A stretch of DNA of 64,000 nucleotides from an uncultured Celeribacter sp. (GTDB taxonomy: Bacteria > Pseudomonadota > Alphaproteobacteria > Rhodobacterales > Rhodobacteraceae): positions 620,001 to 684,000 of the forward strand of contig NZ_OY781107.1 of the NCBI RefSeq assembly GCF_963676475.1, given 5' to 3'. Under the pieces are notes generated by a model. That model did no database searches and was not told where the DNA came from. It saw only the letters and a list, made by a program, of their open reading frames with translations. Positions 8,437-16,730 of the stretch are shown piece by piece; positions within the stretch are counted from its first letter, which is position 1, and each line of letters starts with the position of its first letter. The translations under genes and the position numbers were made by a program.

Positions 8437-9750
8437 CTAGGCCTCAAAACAGCCCGCCAACCTTTGAAAGCTCTGCTGCGTTCCATCTGGCTCTGATTGA
8501 GCGAGAAACTGATCCAGCTTCGGCCATGTTGCGATAGCTTCATCAATGGCAGGATCGGTGCCGGCCGAATAAAGCCCAGCCTGAATCATCATTTCGGATC
8601 TGTCAAAAACGCCGAGTAGACGACGCGCACGTGAAATGAGTTCATTTTCTTGATCACTAGCCGCGTGCGGCAAAGCACGAGAGACAGAACGCAGCAAATC
8701 AATCGCAGGGAAACGTCCCCGTTCGGCAATTTGACGATCAAGGACGACGTGACCGTCGAGAACACCCCGCAATATATCCGCAATGGGCTCTTCCATATCA
8801 GATCCCGCAACAAGCACAGAAAACACGGCCGTTATATCGCCCATATCGCCGATGCCAGGACCTGCTCGCTCACAAAGCGTGGTAATCAGATGGGATGTTG
8901 AGGGTGGGAAGCCGCGTAGAGAACTCGACTCACCCGTTGCCAAGGCCACCTCGCGGTGCGCTTCTGCAAAACGCGTGACAGAATCGGCCAAAAATAGAAC
9001 CTGCTTACCTCGATCACGAAAATGCTCTGCCACGGACATGGCAGTCCAAGCACAACGACGACGCACCATTGGAGATTGATCTGAGGTCGCCGCCACAATA
9101 ACAGACCTTTTCAACCCTGCGGGCCCCAAGACCCTGTCCAGAAATTCTCGGACTTCTCGACCACGTTCCCCGATCATCGCGATCACAACGACATCGGCCT
9201 GCAGGCCTGTGGCCAGCTTTGCCAACAGGGTCGATTTACCGACGCCCGACCCAGCAAAGAGGCCAACACGCTGTCCACGCACGATAGGCAGAAGCGTATT
9301 GAACACGGCCAATCCGCTTTCCAAACGCGCACCAAGTTGTCTCCGCTCCGTTGGATTCAACGGCTGACCCCGTAAGGCGCGCGGTTTATTTCCTTGAAGA
9401 ATTGGTTTTCCATCAAGGGCTTGACCGAAAGGATCAATCACCCGGCCGATCCAGCTGTCATCAGGCGCAATATGGTTTTTACCCACATGCGCGACAGCAT
9501 CACCAATGGACAACCCATCCGGGCCGCCATCCGGCAGCACTGTGACCGTTTGCTTGTCGAGCTGAAGCACTTCGCCGCGCCGGATGTCTTTGCCATGCCC
9601 GATCTCCACGAGATCGCCCAGCGCCGCGATGCCACTCAGCCCCGACACGGTCAAAACCCCGCGCGACACTTCGACAACACGGCCCACGGATTGCACCGGT
9701 TTGACCGCTGCAACCTCGGACAAAAGCAATTCGAATCCAACTCCGCTCAT
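8437..9750 (-). CDS. fliI: Flagellar export ATPase FliI
   Basis: FliI is the hexameric ATPase of the flagellar type III export apparatus, homologous to F1-beta. The 437-residue product carries Walker A GSGVGKST near residue 165 and the Walker B and sensor region LFLADSVTRFAEAHREVALA. ATG 9750 is preferred over an in-frame TTG at 9771 because GGAGG lies six bases ahead of it. It stands alone on the minus strand, divergent from the flgB operon and convergent with the DUF1217 gene. Its regulator FliH is encoded far away at 25618. Confidence 0.95.
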   Translation of the reverse strand: MSGVGFELLLSEVAAVKPVQSVGRVVEVSRGVLTVSGLSGIAALGDLVEIGHGKDIRRGEVLQLDKQTVTVLPDGGPDGLSIGDAVAHVGKNHIAPDDSWIGRVIDPFGQALDGKPILQGNKPRALRGQPLNPTERRQLGARLESGLAVFNTLLPIVRGQRVGLFAGSGVGKSTLLAKLATGLQADVVVIAMIGERGREVREFLDRVLGPAGLKRSVIVAATSDQSPMVRRRCAWTAMSVAEHFRDRGKQVLFLADSVTRFAEAHREVALATGESSSLRGFPPSTSHLITTLCERAGPGIGDMGDITAVFSVLVAGSDMEEPIADILRGVLDGHVVLDRQIAERGRFPAIDLLRSVSRALPHAASDQENELISRARRLLGVFDRSEMMIQAGLYSAGTDPAIDEAIATWPKLDQFLAQSEPDGTQQSFQRLAGCFEA

Positions 9751-9792
9751 GAAGACCTCCAGTTTCGACAACTCTTTCTAAAGGAATCAGGG

Positions 9793-9807
9793 TTAAGCCT
9801 TGGTTGA
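9793..9807. promoter_or_regulatory. CtrA-like box between fliI and flgB
   Basis: TTAA-N7-TTGA (spacer GCCTTGG) in the 80-base divergent region, 23 bases before flgB. It matches the CtrA consensus TTAA-N7-TTAAC apart from one base in the second half-site, and it could serve fliI, the flgB operon, or both. Confidence 0.45.
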
Positions 9808-9830
9808 GATAACTCGGAGGAGAAACCCCG

Positions 9831-10220
9831 ATGTTCGAGAATTTGGATATTTTTAAAATGGCGAGCGGCATGGCACGACATGCTGTGACCCGTCAGGAAG
9901 TGATCGCGAAAAACATCGCGAATGCGGATACGCCCGAGTATCGCGCAAAGGATATCGCATCCTTCGCCGACACCTATGACACCACGTCTTCCAATACGAA
10001 GATGCGCACGACGCGTGCCGGGCACATGCTTGATTCCACAGCAACGCAAGCAGGCTACGATCTTGTCGACGCACCGGGCGCGACCGCCCCCAATGGCAAT
10101 ACGGTGTCTCTTGAAACCGAGATGATGAAATCGAGCCAGGTGCGGCACGAACATGAGCTGGCGCTCTCTGTCTACAAAAGTTCGATGAACATTCTGCGCA
10201 CCTCGATCGGGCGCAAATAA
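9831..10220 (+). CDS. flgB: Flagellar proximal rod protein FlgB
   Basis: A 129-residue proximal rod protein that spans the periplasm. The rod-family signature is present as VIAKNIANADTPEYRAKDI (about residues 24-42), and the C-terminal helix runs through ALSVYKSSMNILRTSIGRK. It opens the operon flgB-flgC-fliE-fliQ-flgF-flgG-flgA-flgH-fliL. ATG 9831 follows CTCGGAGGAGAAACCCCG, a strong ribosome-binding site. Confidence 0.95.
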   Translation: MFENLDIFKMASGMARHAVTRQEVIAKNIANADTPEYRAKDIASFADTYDTTSSNTKMRTTRAGHMLDSTATQAGYDLVDAPGATAPNGNTVSLETEMMKSSQVRHEHELALSVYKSSMNILRTSIGRK

Positions 10221-10232
10221 GGAGGGAAGTGA

Positions 10233-10625
10233 ATGTCTGATTTGCAAAATATTCTCAACCTGTCCGCTTCGGGCATGCAGGCTCAGTCCAATCGGTTGCG
10301 CTATGTGTCCGAGAACATCGCGAACGCCGATACACCGGGCTATCACCGCAAAACCGTTTCCTTTGAAGAGGTTGTCGATCAAGGTGCCAAAACAGGTGCG
10401 GTGGAAACCGGACCTGTGGAGCTGGATGCCTCACCTCTGAGAGAAGTTTACGACCCCGGTCATCCGCTTGCCGGAGAAGACGGGTTTTACGACAGCTCGA
10501 ACGTTGAGCTCATGATCGAAATTGCGGACGCGCGCGAAGCGCAACGCAGTTACGAGGCGAACCTCAAGGTTTTCGATCAGGCCCGACAAATGTCCTCATC
10601 ATTGCTTGACCTACTGCGTCGGTAA
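10233..10625 (+). CDS. flgC: Flagellar proximal rod protein FlgC
   Basis: A 130-residue rod protein, second gene of the operon. It shows the rod signature RYVSENIANADTPGYHRKTV near residue 24 and the C-terminal NVELMIEIADAREAQRSYEA, the helical tail shared by all axial proteins. It begins 12 bases after flgB with GGAGGGAAGTGA ahead of ATG 10233. Confidence 0.96.
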   Translation: MSDLQNILNLSASGMQAQSNRLRYVSENIANADTPGYHRKTVSFEEVVDQGAKTGAVETGPVELDASPLREVYDPGHPLAGEDGFYDSSNVELMIEIADAREAQRSYEANLKVFDQARQMSSSLLDLLRR

Positions 10626-10653
10626 AACGCCACGCAAAATTTAGGAGACCAGA

Positions 10654-10950
10654 ATGGATATCCGATCAGCATTTGCAGCCCAAGGGTATGCCGCGACACG
10701 TCCGGCAACCGCGGCACAACCCAAGACCAACGAACAGGCAGGCCAAAACCTTCTAGGCAAGGCCGCCGCAAGTTTCGCGGAGACCTTGGCTCAAGGCGAA
10801 GAGGTCGCACAGGCGACCATGGCCGGCAAGGCCGACAGCCAAGCGCTTGTTCAGGCCTTGGCCCAATCCGAGATGGCCATCGAAGCCGCCGTCACAGTGC
10901 GTGACAAGGTGGTTGAGGCCTATCAGGAAATCCTTCGGATGCCGGTGTAA
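10654..10950 (+). CDS. fliE: Hook-basal body protein FliE
   Basis: FliE joins the MS ring to the rod. The 98-residue product has a variable, Ala-rich N-terminal half and the conserved C-terminal segment QALAQSEMAIEAAVTVRDK followed by VVEAYQEILRMPV, which is diagnostic. TTAGGAGACCAG precedes ATG 10654. It sits in its usual place after flgC and before fliQ. Confidence 0.93.
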   Translation: MDIRSAFAAQGYAATRPATAAQPKTNEQAGQNLLGKAAASFAETLAQGEEVAQATMAGKADSQALVQALAQSEMAIEAAVTVRDKVVEAYQEILRMPV

Positions 10951-10953
10951 GCC

Positions 10954-11220
10954 ATGGATGAACTGGTCTTTTACGACACTCTGAGACAGGGACTTTGGAT
11001 CGCGACGATGATTTCGACGCCGATCCTTGTCGTCGCGCTGCTCGCCGGTGTCACTGTCGGTCTGTTTCAGGCCCTGACAAGCATTCAGGAAATGACGCTT
11101 ACCTTCGTGCCGAAACTGGTGGCGATCCTGATCGTGTTCTGGATGTCGATGGGCTTCATGACCGAAAGCCTGACCAGTTTTTTTCAGGACCGCATCATTC
11201 CCTTGATTGGAGGCCTGTGA
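10954..11220 (+). CDS. fliQ: Export gate protein FliQ
   Basis: A small inner-membrane component (88 residues) of the type III export gate FliPQR. It has two hydrophobic hairpin helices, ATMISTPILVVALLAGVTVG and LVAILIVFWMSMGFMT, and the family motif FQALTSIQEMTLTFVPK between them. It starts three bases after fliE. Its TGA shares one base with the ATG of flgF (TGATG), so the two are translationally coupled. Confidence 0.95.
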   Translation: MDELVFYDTLRQGLWIATMISTPILVVALLAGVTVGLFQALTSIQEMTLTFVPKLVAILIVFWMSMGFMTESLTSFFQDRIIPLIGGL

Positions 11221-11936
11221 TGGACAGTGCAGGATATACCACACTCACACGCATGGTCGGTCTCAACCGCGAACTTCAAGCCATTGCGAACAACATCGCC
11301 AACGTCTCGACGACTGGTTTTCGCAAAGAGGGCCTGTTGTTTTCTGAGCATATCAGCGCACTCGGCAAAGACGAGGACAGCCTGTCTATGGCGAACGCCA
11401 ATGTGCGGCTGACCAACAACGCGCAGGGACCTCTGACGCCGACCGGCGGCACCTATGATCTCGCAATTGAGGGCGACGGGTTCTTTTTGGTCGACACCCC
11501 GGATGGTCAGGCTTTGACCAGAAACGGCGCGTTTACCACCAATCAGCAAGGCGAGCTGACAACCCATGACGGGTATCAGCTTTTGGACAATGGCGGGGCG
11601 GCAATTTTCATACCACCGGATGCGAAAACCGTGGCCGTGGCCGCCGATGGCACACTGTCTGCCGATGGTGTGCCACTGTCGCAAATCGGTCTCTACATGC
11701 CGGAAGACCCGACCAGCATGACCCGCAACAATGGTGTTCGCTTCTACACAGACGGCGGGATCGTTCCCCAGGAAGAAGCGGTGATTTTGCAAGGCTACGT
11801 CGAGAACTCGAACGTCAACGCGATCACCGAGGTCGCCCGGATGATCGAGGTCCAACACGCCTACACCCTAAGTCAAAAATTCTCAGAGCAAGAAGATGAG
11901 CGGATCAAATCCGTCATCTCGACGCTCGGTCGCTAA
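11220..11936 (+). CDS. flgF: Flagellar rod protein FlgF
   Basis: A rod protein of 238 residues. The true start is ATG 11220, overlapping the fliQ stop by one base. The same frame stays open upstream to 10995, but there it runs antiparallel to fliQ sense and has no family match. Signatures are LQAIANNIANVSTTGFRKEG near residue 20, the FlgF-type middle GTYDLAIEGDGFFLVDTPDG, and the C-terminal VNAITEVARMIEVQHAYTLS. Confidence 0.95.
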   Translation: MDSAGYTTLTRMVGLNRELQAIANNIANVSTTGFRKEGLLFSEHISALGKDEDSLSMANANVRLTNNAQGPLTPTGGTYDLAIEGDGFFLVDTPDGQALTRNGAFTTNQQGELTTHDGYQLLDNGGAAIFIPPDAKTVAVAADGTLSADGVPLSQIGLYMPEDPTSMTRNNGVRFYTDGGIVPQEEAVILQGYVENSNVNAITEVARMIEVQHAYTLSQKFSEQEDERIKSVISTLGR

Positions 11937-11950
11937 GAAGGGAGACTGAC

Positions 11951-12736
11951 ATGCGTGCACTCCAGATTGCAGCCACGGGCATGAGCGCCCAACAGATGCG
12001 GGTGGAAACCATTTCGCAAAACCTCGCGAACATGAACACCACCGGGTACAACGCGCGGCGCGCCGAGTTCGCCGATCTGCATTATCAACAGCTGGCGCGG
12101 CCCGGCACGATCAACTCTGCGGATGGGACCGTCTTGCCGACAGGTGTTCAACTTGGTCTGGGTGTGCGGCCGTCCTCCGTCACGGTGGAACTGGCGCAAG
12201 GCTCGCTTTCGCCGACCGGCGGCGATCTTGATGTCGCCATCGAGGGGCTTGGCTATCTTGAGGTGACCCTGCCCTCTGGCCAATCCGCCTACACACGAGA
12301 CGGTGGGCTGAAACGTTCAGCCGATGGTCTGATCGTCACCTCGGACGGCCACCCTGTGGTGCCCGACATCACGATCCCGGACGATGCGCGCGCCATTTCG
12401 ATCAACGCAGATGGTGAGGTTTACGCCTATTTCAACGACTCGGTCGAGGCCGAACTTTTGGGCCAATTCACCATGGCCGGATTTTCAAACGCGAAAGGCC
12501 TCGAGGCCATCGGCTCCAACCTGTTTTTGGAAACCGAAGCCTCGGGTCCAGCGAATGTCTCCACCCCCGGTGTCGACGGGCTTGGCACGTTGCGGCAGGG
12601 CTATCTCGAAGACAGCTCCGTCGACGCCGTGCGTGAGGTGACCGAGCTGATCGAGGCCCAGCGTGGCTATGAACTGAACGCCAAAGTCATCACCGCCGCC
12701 GACCAGATGCTCTCTGCAACCACGCAAATCCGATGA
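11951..12736 (+). CDS. flgG: Distal rod protein FlgG
   Basis: The distal rod protein, 261 residues, the usual length. It starts MRALQIAATGMSAQQMRVET and continues with ISQNLANMNTTGYNARRAEF. The FlgG-specific hydrophilic stretch is RPGTINSADGTVLPTGVQLG at about 50-69. The C-terminal tail is VREVTELIEAQRGYELNAKV. AGAAGGGAGACTGAC precedes the start. It overlaps flgA by four bases. Confidence 0.97.
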   Translation: MRALQIAATGMSAQQMRVETISQNLANMNTTGYNARRAEFADLHYQQLARPGTINSADGTVLPTGVQLGLGVRPSSVTVELAQGSLSPTGGDLDVAIEGLGYLEVTLPSGQSAYTRDGGLKRSADGLIVTSDGHPVVPDITIPDDARAISINADGEVYAYFNDSVEAELLGQFTMAGFSNAKGLEAIGSNLFLETEASGPANVSTPGVDGLGTLRQGYLEDSSVDAVREVTELIEAQRGYELNAKVITAADQMLSATTQIR

Positions 12737-13167
12737 TAAGATTTTTTCTCATAATCGCCTCCCTCTGGCTCGCAATTCCAGCAAGTGCAGAGACCGTCGT
12801 CGCAGCCCGCACCATTCGTGCGCAGACCATTCTGAGCGCATCGGATCTCGCCATGATCGAAGGCAATGTGCCCGGCGCCATCGCCACGATTGACGAGGCG
12901 GTCGGGCTTGAAGCGCGGGTTATGCTCTACACAGGCCGCCCGATTTCACAGGCTGATATCGGGCCGGCCGCCATCATCGACCGCAACCAGATCGTATCCC
13001 TCGTCTACAATCAGGGCGGCCTGACCATCTCCGCCGATGGGCGCGCCATGAGCCGTGCCTCCGTGGGCGACGTCGTGCGCGTGATGAATCTCTCTTCCAG
13101 AACAACCGTTTCTGGCGTCGTCGCGCCAGATGGATCCATCCATGTCGGCGGGATTGCCGCACATTAA
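12733..13167 (+). CDS. flgA: P-ring assembly chaperone FlgA
   Basis: FlgA is a periplasmic chaperone that helps FlgI form the P ring in the peptidoglycan. A Sec signal peptide (IRFFLIIASLWLAIPASA) is followed by a SAF-type domain with TIRAQTILSASDLAMIEGN. At 144 residues it lacks the extra N-terminal domain of enteric FlgA, as is common in alphaproteobacteria. The ATG at 12733 overlaps the flgG stop (ATGA). Its partner flgI is encoded separately at 27407-28510. Confidence 0.88.
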   Translation: MIRFFLIIASLWLAIPASAETVVAARTIRAQTILSASDLAMIEGNVPGAIATIDEAVGLEARVMLYTGRPISQADIGPAAIIDRNQIVSLVYNQGGLTISADGRAMSRASVGDVVRVMNLSSRTTVSGVVAPDGSIHVGGIAAH

Positions 13168-13180
13168 TAGGACTTATGCC

Positions 13181-13906
13181 ATGCGTTTTCACCTCATTCT
13201 TCCTGCTGTTCTTGCAGTTTCTGCCTGCTCCGATCTCAAAGAGGTCGGTCGCCTCCCCGAGTTTACCCCGATTGAGAGTTCCTCTGAAACAACAGCGATG
13301 CGAAATCCATCCCTTCCCGATCAGGTTGAAAGCCGCAGCCCCGCCGATGGTGCCTCGCTATGGACCGCATCGCGTCAATCCTTGCTCGGGGACCGCCGTG
13401 CGATTGAGCGAGGTGATATTTTGACAGTCGTGATCGAGATCGATGACAGCGCAGAGATGTCGAATACATCGGATCGCAGCCGATCCGGATCGGAAAGTAT
13501 GGGGATTCCATCCCTGTTCGGCATCCCTCAAAGAATCAATGAGGTTTTGCCGGATGGCGCAACCATGGGCTCGGCTGTGAGCACCAATTCCAGCTCCTCC
13601 TCTTCTGGCGACGGCAGCGTCAAGCGCAATGAAAAACTCGAATTGATGATCGCTGCGACCATTGTCGATGTGCTCCCGAATGGTGTGCTTCACATCCAGG
13701 GCACCCAGGAAGTGCGGGTGAATTATGAAATCCGTGAGCTTTTGGTCGAGGGCTATGTCCGGCCCGAGGACATCTCTCGCCAAAATGAAATCACCTATGA
13801 CAAAATCGCCTCCGCGCGCATTTCTTATGGCGGTCGCGGTCAGATCACACAGGTTCAACAACCGCGATATGGCCAGCAGGTCGCCGATATCGTTTTGCCA
13901 TTCTGA
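13181..13906 (+). CDS. flgH: L-ring lipoprotein FlgH
   Basis: FlgH forms the L ring in the outer membrane. ATG 13181 gives MRFHLILPAVLAVSAC, a lipoprotein signal with lipobox ending at Cys16; in-frame codons upstream to 13130 lie inside flgA and would spoil the signal. The body carries GDILTVVIEIDDSAEMSNTS, the Ser-rich NSSSSSSGDGSVKRNEKLEL and the diagnostic C-terminal RPEDISRQNEITYDKIASAR. The length, 241 residues, is normal. Confidence 0.93.
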   Translation: MRFHLILPAVLAVSACSDLKEVGRLPEFTPIESSSETTAMRNPSLPDQVESRSPADGASLWTASRQSLLGDRRAIERGDILTVVIEIDDSAEMSNTSDRSRSGSESMGIPSLFGIPQRINEVLPDGATMGSAVSTNSSSSSSGDGSVKRNEKLELMIAATIVDVLPNGVLHIQGTQEVRVNYEIRELLVEGYVRPEDISRQNEITYDKIASARISYGGRGQITQVQQPRYGQQVADIVLPF

Positions 13907-13918
13907 TGGGAGGGGCGC

Positions 13919-14440
13919 GTGATTAAGAAACTTCTTCCCATCCTTTTGGCACTGATTGGCCTGGGCGCCGGCGTCGGTGGCGGGCTGATGCTTCGACCCG
14001 ACCCTGAAATCGTTCAAATCGCCCCCTGTGGCGATGTCGATGCCAACGACCCCAACCATCATGTGGCCGAGGCCGGAAAAGATCATGATGAAGAGGCCGC
14101 TGAGGCGGAGTCAGCCTATGAATACGTGAAGCTGAACAATCAATTCGTGATCCCCGATCTGGAGGGCGGTCGTGTTGTCGCTATGGTCGTTTTATCCCTC
14201 AGCCTCGAGGCCAAAACCGGTACCCGTGAAGCGATTTATGCGAGAGAACCAAAGCTTCGCGACGCCTTCCTTCAGGTTCTGTTCGATCATGCGAACACCG
14301 GTGGGTTCAAAGGGGCGTTTACAGACAGCAGCACGATGAACGCTTTGCGACATGCGCTTTTGGAAGTTGCACAGAAAACCCTGGGCGCCGACATTCACGA
14401 TGTGCTCGTCATTGATATCGTGCGTCAGGACATCGACTAA
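13919..14440 (+). CDS. FliL-like protein, first of two in the window
   Basis: A 173-residue single-pass membrane protein: one N-terminal helix (LLPILLALIGLGAGVGGGLM), an acidic His-rich linker with HHVAEAGKDHDEEAAEAE, then a periplasmic domain with NNQFVIPDLEGGRVVAMVVL and a C-terminal LGADIHDVLVIDIVRQDID. This is the FliL architecture, in which the periplasmic domain surrounds the stator. A more typical FliL is encoded at 23347. The start is GTG 13919 behind GGGAGGGGCGC. Its stop codon TAA (14438-14440) overlaps the left edge of a repeat shared with 43404. Confidence 0.75.
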   Translation: MIKKLLPILLALIGLGAGVGGGLMLRPDPEIVQIAPCGDVDANDPNHHVAEAGKDHDEEAAEAESAYEYVKLNNQFVIPDLEGGRVVAMVVLSLSLEAKTGTREAIYAREPKLRDAFLQVLFDHANTGGFKGAFTDSSTMNALRHALLEVAQKTLGADIHDVLVIDIVRQDID

Positions 14441-14495
14441 AGCGTTTTTCAAAAAACTTGAGGCACTCAATTTTTGAAAAACGCAGCAAGATCAA
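14438..14495. repeat. Half copy of a MITE (58 bp), hairpin between convergent genes
   Basis: These 58 bases are identical to 43404-43461, the left half of the complete MITE inside the IS3 transposase gene. They begin with TA plus AAGCGTTTTTC and contain a long hairpin with arms GCGTTTTTCAAAAA and TTTTTGAAAAACGC plus inner TTGAG/CTCAA. The right half of the MITE is absent. The copy provides the last base pairs of the fliL-like stop (TAA) and the complement of the stop codon of the coiled-coil gene. It now lies where a two-way terminator would be expected. Confidence 0.85.
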
Positions 14496-14860
14496 AGCGA
14501 CTTGCGGATGCGCTCGGAGAGTTTTCCGAGCGCATCTTTTTTACCGAACGCCTTGCGTGTCCTCTCCATCTGCGCCTCGCGACGCTCTGCAACCTTCGCC
14601 AATTGCAGCATCACCTGCCGCTGTTGCTTCTCGGCCCATTGATCCCACGCGATATCGGCCCCCATCAAGCTGGCCATATCGAAAGCGCTCGCCTCACCGA
14701 TCTGATCGGCGCGTTGCTGTCTGCTGGCTTCAAGTTGGGAGAGTTTGAGCCTCAAAGGCTCTTCCTCGCGTTTAATCTCTGCAAGCTTTGCGAGTTCCGC
14801 ATTCAGTGAAAGTTCGGCCACATTCGCCAGCTGACTCAGGTTTTCCAGTTTCTTTTTCAT
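14492..14860 (-). CDS. FliJ-position coiled-coil protein, function unproven
   Basis: A 122-residue charged helical protein (KKKLENLSQLANVAELSLNA, then LAEIKREEEPLRLKLSQLEA), last gene of the flhA-fliR-flhB transcript. Size, coiled-coil character and linkage to the export gate fit FliJ, the stalk-like export factor that links FliI to FlhA, but no decisive FliJ motif is visible and convergent helical proteins look alike. ATG 14858-14860 overlaps the flhB stop (ATGA). The stop codon itself is supplied by the MITE-derived repeat, so the original C terminus may have been longer. Confidence 0.6.
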   Translation of the reverse strand: MKKKLENLSQLANVAELSLNAELAKLAEIKREEEPLRLKLSQLEASRQQRADQIGEASAFDMASLMGADIAWDQWAEKQQRQVMLQLAKVAERREAQMERTRKAFGKKDALGKLSERIRKSL

Positions 14861-15954
14861 AACGTCTGACCAAATTGAGTTTTCATTTTCTGGCGCATCT
14901 TTTCGGCGAACCTGATGGAGGCTGCGACTGCGCGGTAATGTTCTGGCAAAATCTGCTCCCCAAGCTCAACGGTCGCATAGAGCGCTCTGGCTGTCGGAGG
15001 ATCTCGATGGATCGGTACGCTATTTTCATTGGCTGCTTCGCGAATACGCGCCGCGATTTCATCCACACCCTTCGCCACACAGATCGGAGCTCCGCCCGTC
15101 ATACGATCCCATTTCAGGGCCACCGCGTAATGTGTCGGGTTCACGATCACGACATCCGCTTGCGCGACCTCTGCAAGCATCTGGTTCATCACAATTTCAA
15201 TGCCTTTTTGTCGGCGCTTCTGTTTGAAATGCGGGTCGCCTTCCTGCTCCTTCGCTTCATCCGTCAATTCCTTGCGCGACATCCGATGTTTGCGCATGTG
15301 CTCGCTATATTGAAACAGATAATCCACGCCACCGATCAGCAGTGAGATCAGCAAAACGATAACCATAAAGCCGACGGTAAGTTCGGCCAAGGTTGCCGCG
15401 ACGATCCCGGGGCTCAGAGACATCGTCGACATAATGAGCGGCAGTTTCGTGTAGAGATATACCCCCAAAACCACGGAATAGATCGACAGTTTGAAAAAGC
15501 TCTTGGCAAATTCGAAAAGACCGGACCGTCCGAATTTGTTTTTCGCGTTGGAGATCGGGGAAATTTTCGACAGTTTCGGTTCGATTTTACTCGGGGCAAA
15601 GATCAAAGATCGTGTGGCAAAAATGACCAGAAGCGCCAAGACGGCGGGTACGGCAAACCATGGTAAAAGCCCCCCTCCAATCGCCCGCATCATCCCCATT
15701 GTCCATGCTGTACCTGATCCGCTGAACCACGCTTGCGCATTCAGATCGGCGTTCCCGAGCATGGATTGTAAGGCTGTGCCCATCGTCTGAAGACTTGCAC
15801 CTCCAAGCGCAACAGCCGCCGCGATAAAGCCAAAATAGGCCGCGGCGGTCGTCAGGTCGTTTGAACGGGGAATCTCCCCTTTTTTACGCGCGTCATCGAG
15901 ACGCTTTTGCGATGGCTCATATTGCTTGTCGTCGTCATCATCGCCCTCAGCCAT
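14857..15954 (-). CDS. flhB: Export switch protein FlhB
   Basis: FlhB is the inner-membrane export component whose cytoplasmic domain cleaves itself and switches substrate class when FliK reports hook completion. The autocleavage site NPTH is at residues 272-275 (VIVNPTHYAVALKW). The N terminus is hydrophilic (YEPSQKRLDDARKKGEIPRS), followed by four hydrophobic segments. The start at ATG 15954 shares its base with the fliR stop (TGATG); upstream in-frame codons to 16005 fall inside fliR. The length, 365 residues, is typical. Confidence 0.95.
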   Translation of the reverse strand: MAEGDDDDDKQYEPSQKRLDDARKKGEIPRSNDLTTAAAYFGFIAAAVALGGASLQTMGTALQSMLGNADLNAQAWFSGSGTAWTMGMMRAIGGGLLPWFAVPAVLALLVIFATRSLIFAPSKIEPKLSKISPISNAKNKFGRSGLFEFAKSFFKLSIYSVVLGVYLYTKLPLIMSTMSLSPGIVAATLAELTVGFMVIVLLISLLIGGVDYLFQYSEHMRKHRMSRKELTDEAKEQEGDPHFKQKRRQKGIEIVMNQMLAEVAQADVVIVNPTHYAVALKWDRMTGGAPICVAKGVDEIAARIREAANENSVPIHRDPPTARALYATVELGEQILPEHYRAVAASIRFAEKMRQKMKTQFGQTL

Positions 15955-16730
15955 CAGCGTACCTCGAATGGATTGAGGAGCAGCTGTGCAAAGCCCGCTT
16001 GCCAAATCTCAAGCAGGATCGGCGCTGTTGCAAAGAGAAGCAGAAGGCCGCCCAAAGTGATCGCAGGTGCACCGACAAATGCCACCATAAGGGACGGCAT
16101 CGCACGGTTAATGACGCCGAGGGCCACGTTGTAGATGAGTGAAGCAATGACAAACGGTGCGGCAAGACTGAACGAAAGGGCAAAAGCCTTGGAAATGTGA
16201 TCCACGCCCCACATCATCACATCTTGCGCAGGAAGAAATTGACCCGCCGGGAAATAACGATAGGACAGGATCAGGATTTCAGCGATACGCACATGAAGCC
16301 CGAGCATGACCGCGAGAGCCAATCCCGCAACAAGGAAGAGATGTCCGATTGCAGGTTGCGCCTCGACCGCCCCACCACCGAAAATTTGCGACAAGGATGT
16401 CGATTGAGCGACCATTGTGCCCGCCATTTGGAGCACCATGACAAAAATCCGAAGGATCAGGCCAAGCAGCAGGCCCGACATGGCCTCGGTTGCAAAGGCG
16501 CGCATCAAATTTTGGGGAGACGCTGTCAAACCCTGAATGTCCGGTGCTACTGCGGGAAAAACAATCGCCGTGAACGCAATCGCCAAAACCAGGCGTACAC
16601 GTTCGGGAATAGACCTTTCCCCGAACGCCGGCAGGACTGCCATCATTGCGCCCACTCTCAGGAACACCAAAAAGGCGACCCAGAGGCCCGCCTGGCTCAC
16701 GGCAAGTAACTCAGCGAGGCTTTCGGTCAT
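15954..16730 (-). CDS. fliR: Export gate protein FliR
   Basis: A 258-residue membrane protein with about six hydrophobic segments, part of the FliPQR gate. Family features include FLRVGAMMAVLPAFGERSIP and the central GTMVAQSTSLSQIFGGGAVE. It overlaps flhA by four bases at its start (ATGA) and flhB by one at its end, giving a tightly coupled flhA-fliR-flhB cassette. The remaining gate genes are fliQ at 10954 and fliP at 26534. Confidence 0.95.
   Translation of the reverse strand: MTESLAELLAVSQAGLWVAFLVFLRVGAMMAVLPAFGERSIPERVRLVLAIAFTAIVFPAVAPDIQGLTASPQNLMRAFATEAMSGLLLGLILRIFVMVLQMAGTMVAQSTSLSQIFGGGAVEAQPAIGHLFLVAGLALAVMLGLHVRIAEILILSYRYFPAGQFLPAQDVMMWGVDHISKAFALSFSLAAPFVIASLIYNVALGVINRAMPSLMVAFVGAPAITLGGLLLLFATAPILLEIWQAGFAQLLLNPFEVR

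Noticed and set aside
10995..11219. N-terminal extension of flgF overlapping fliQ
   Set aside because: The region codes for FliQ in another frame; the FlgF family starts at the ATG 11220 and the extension has no similarity to rod proteins.
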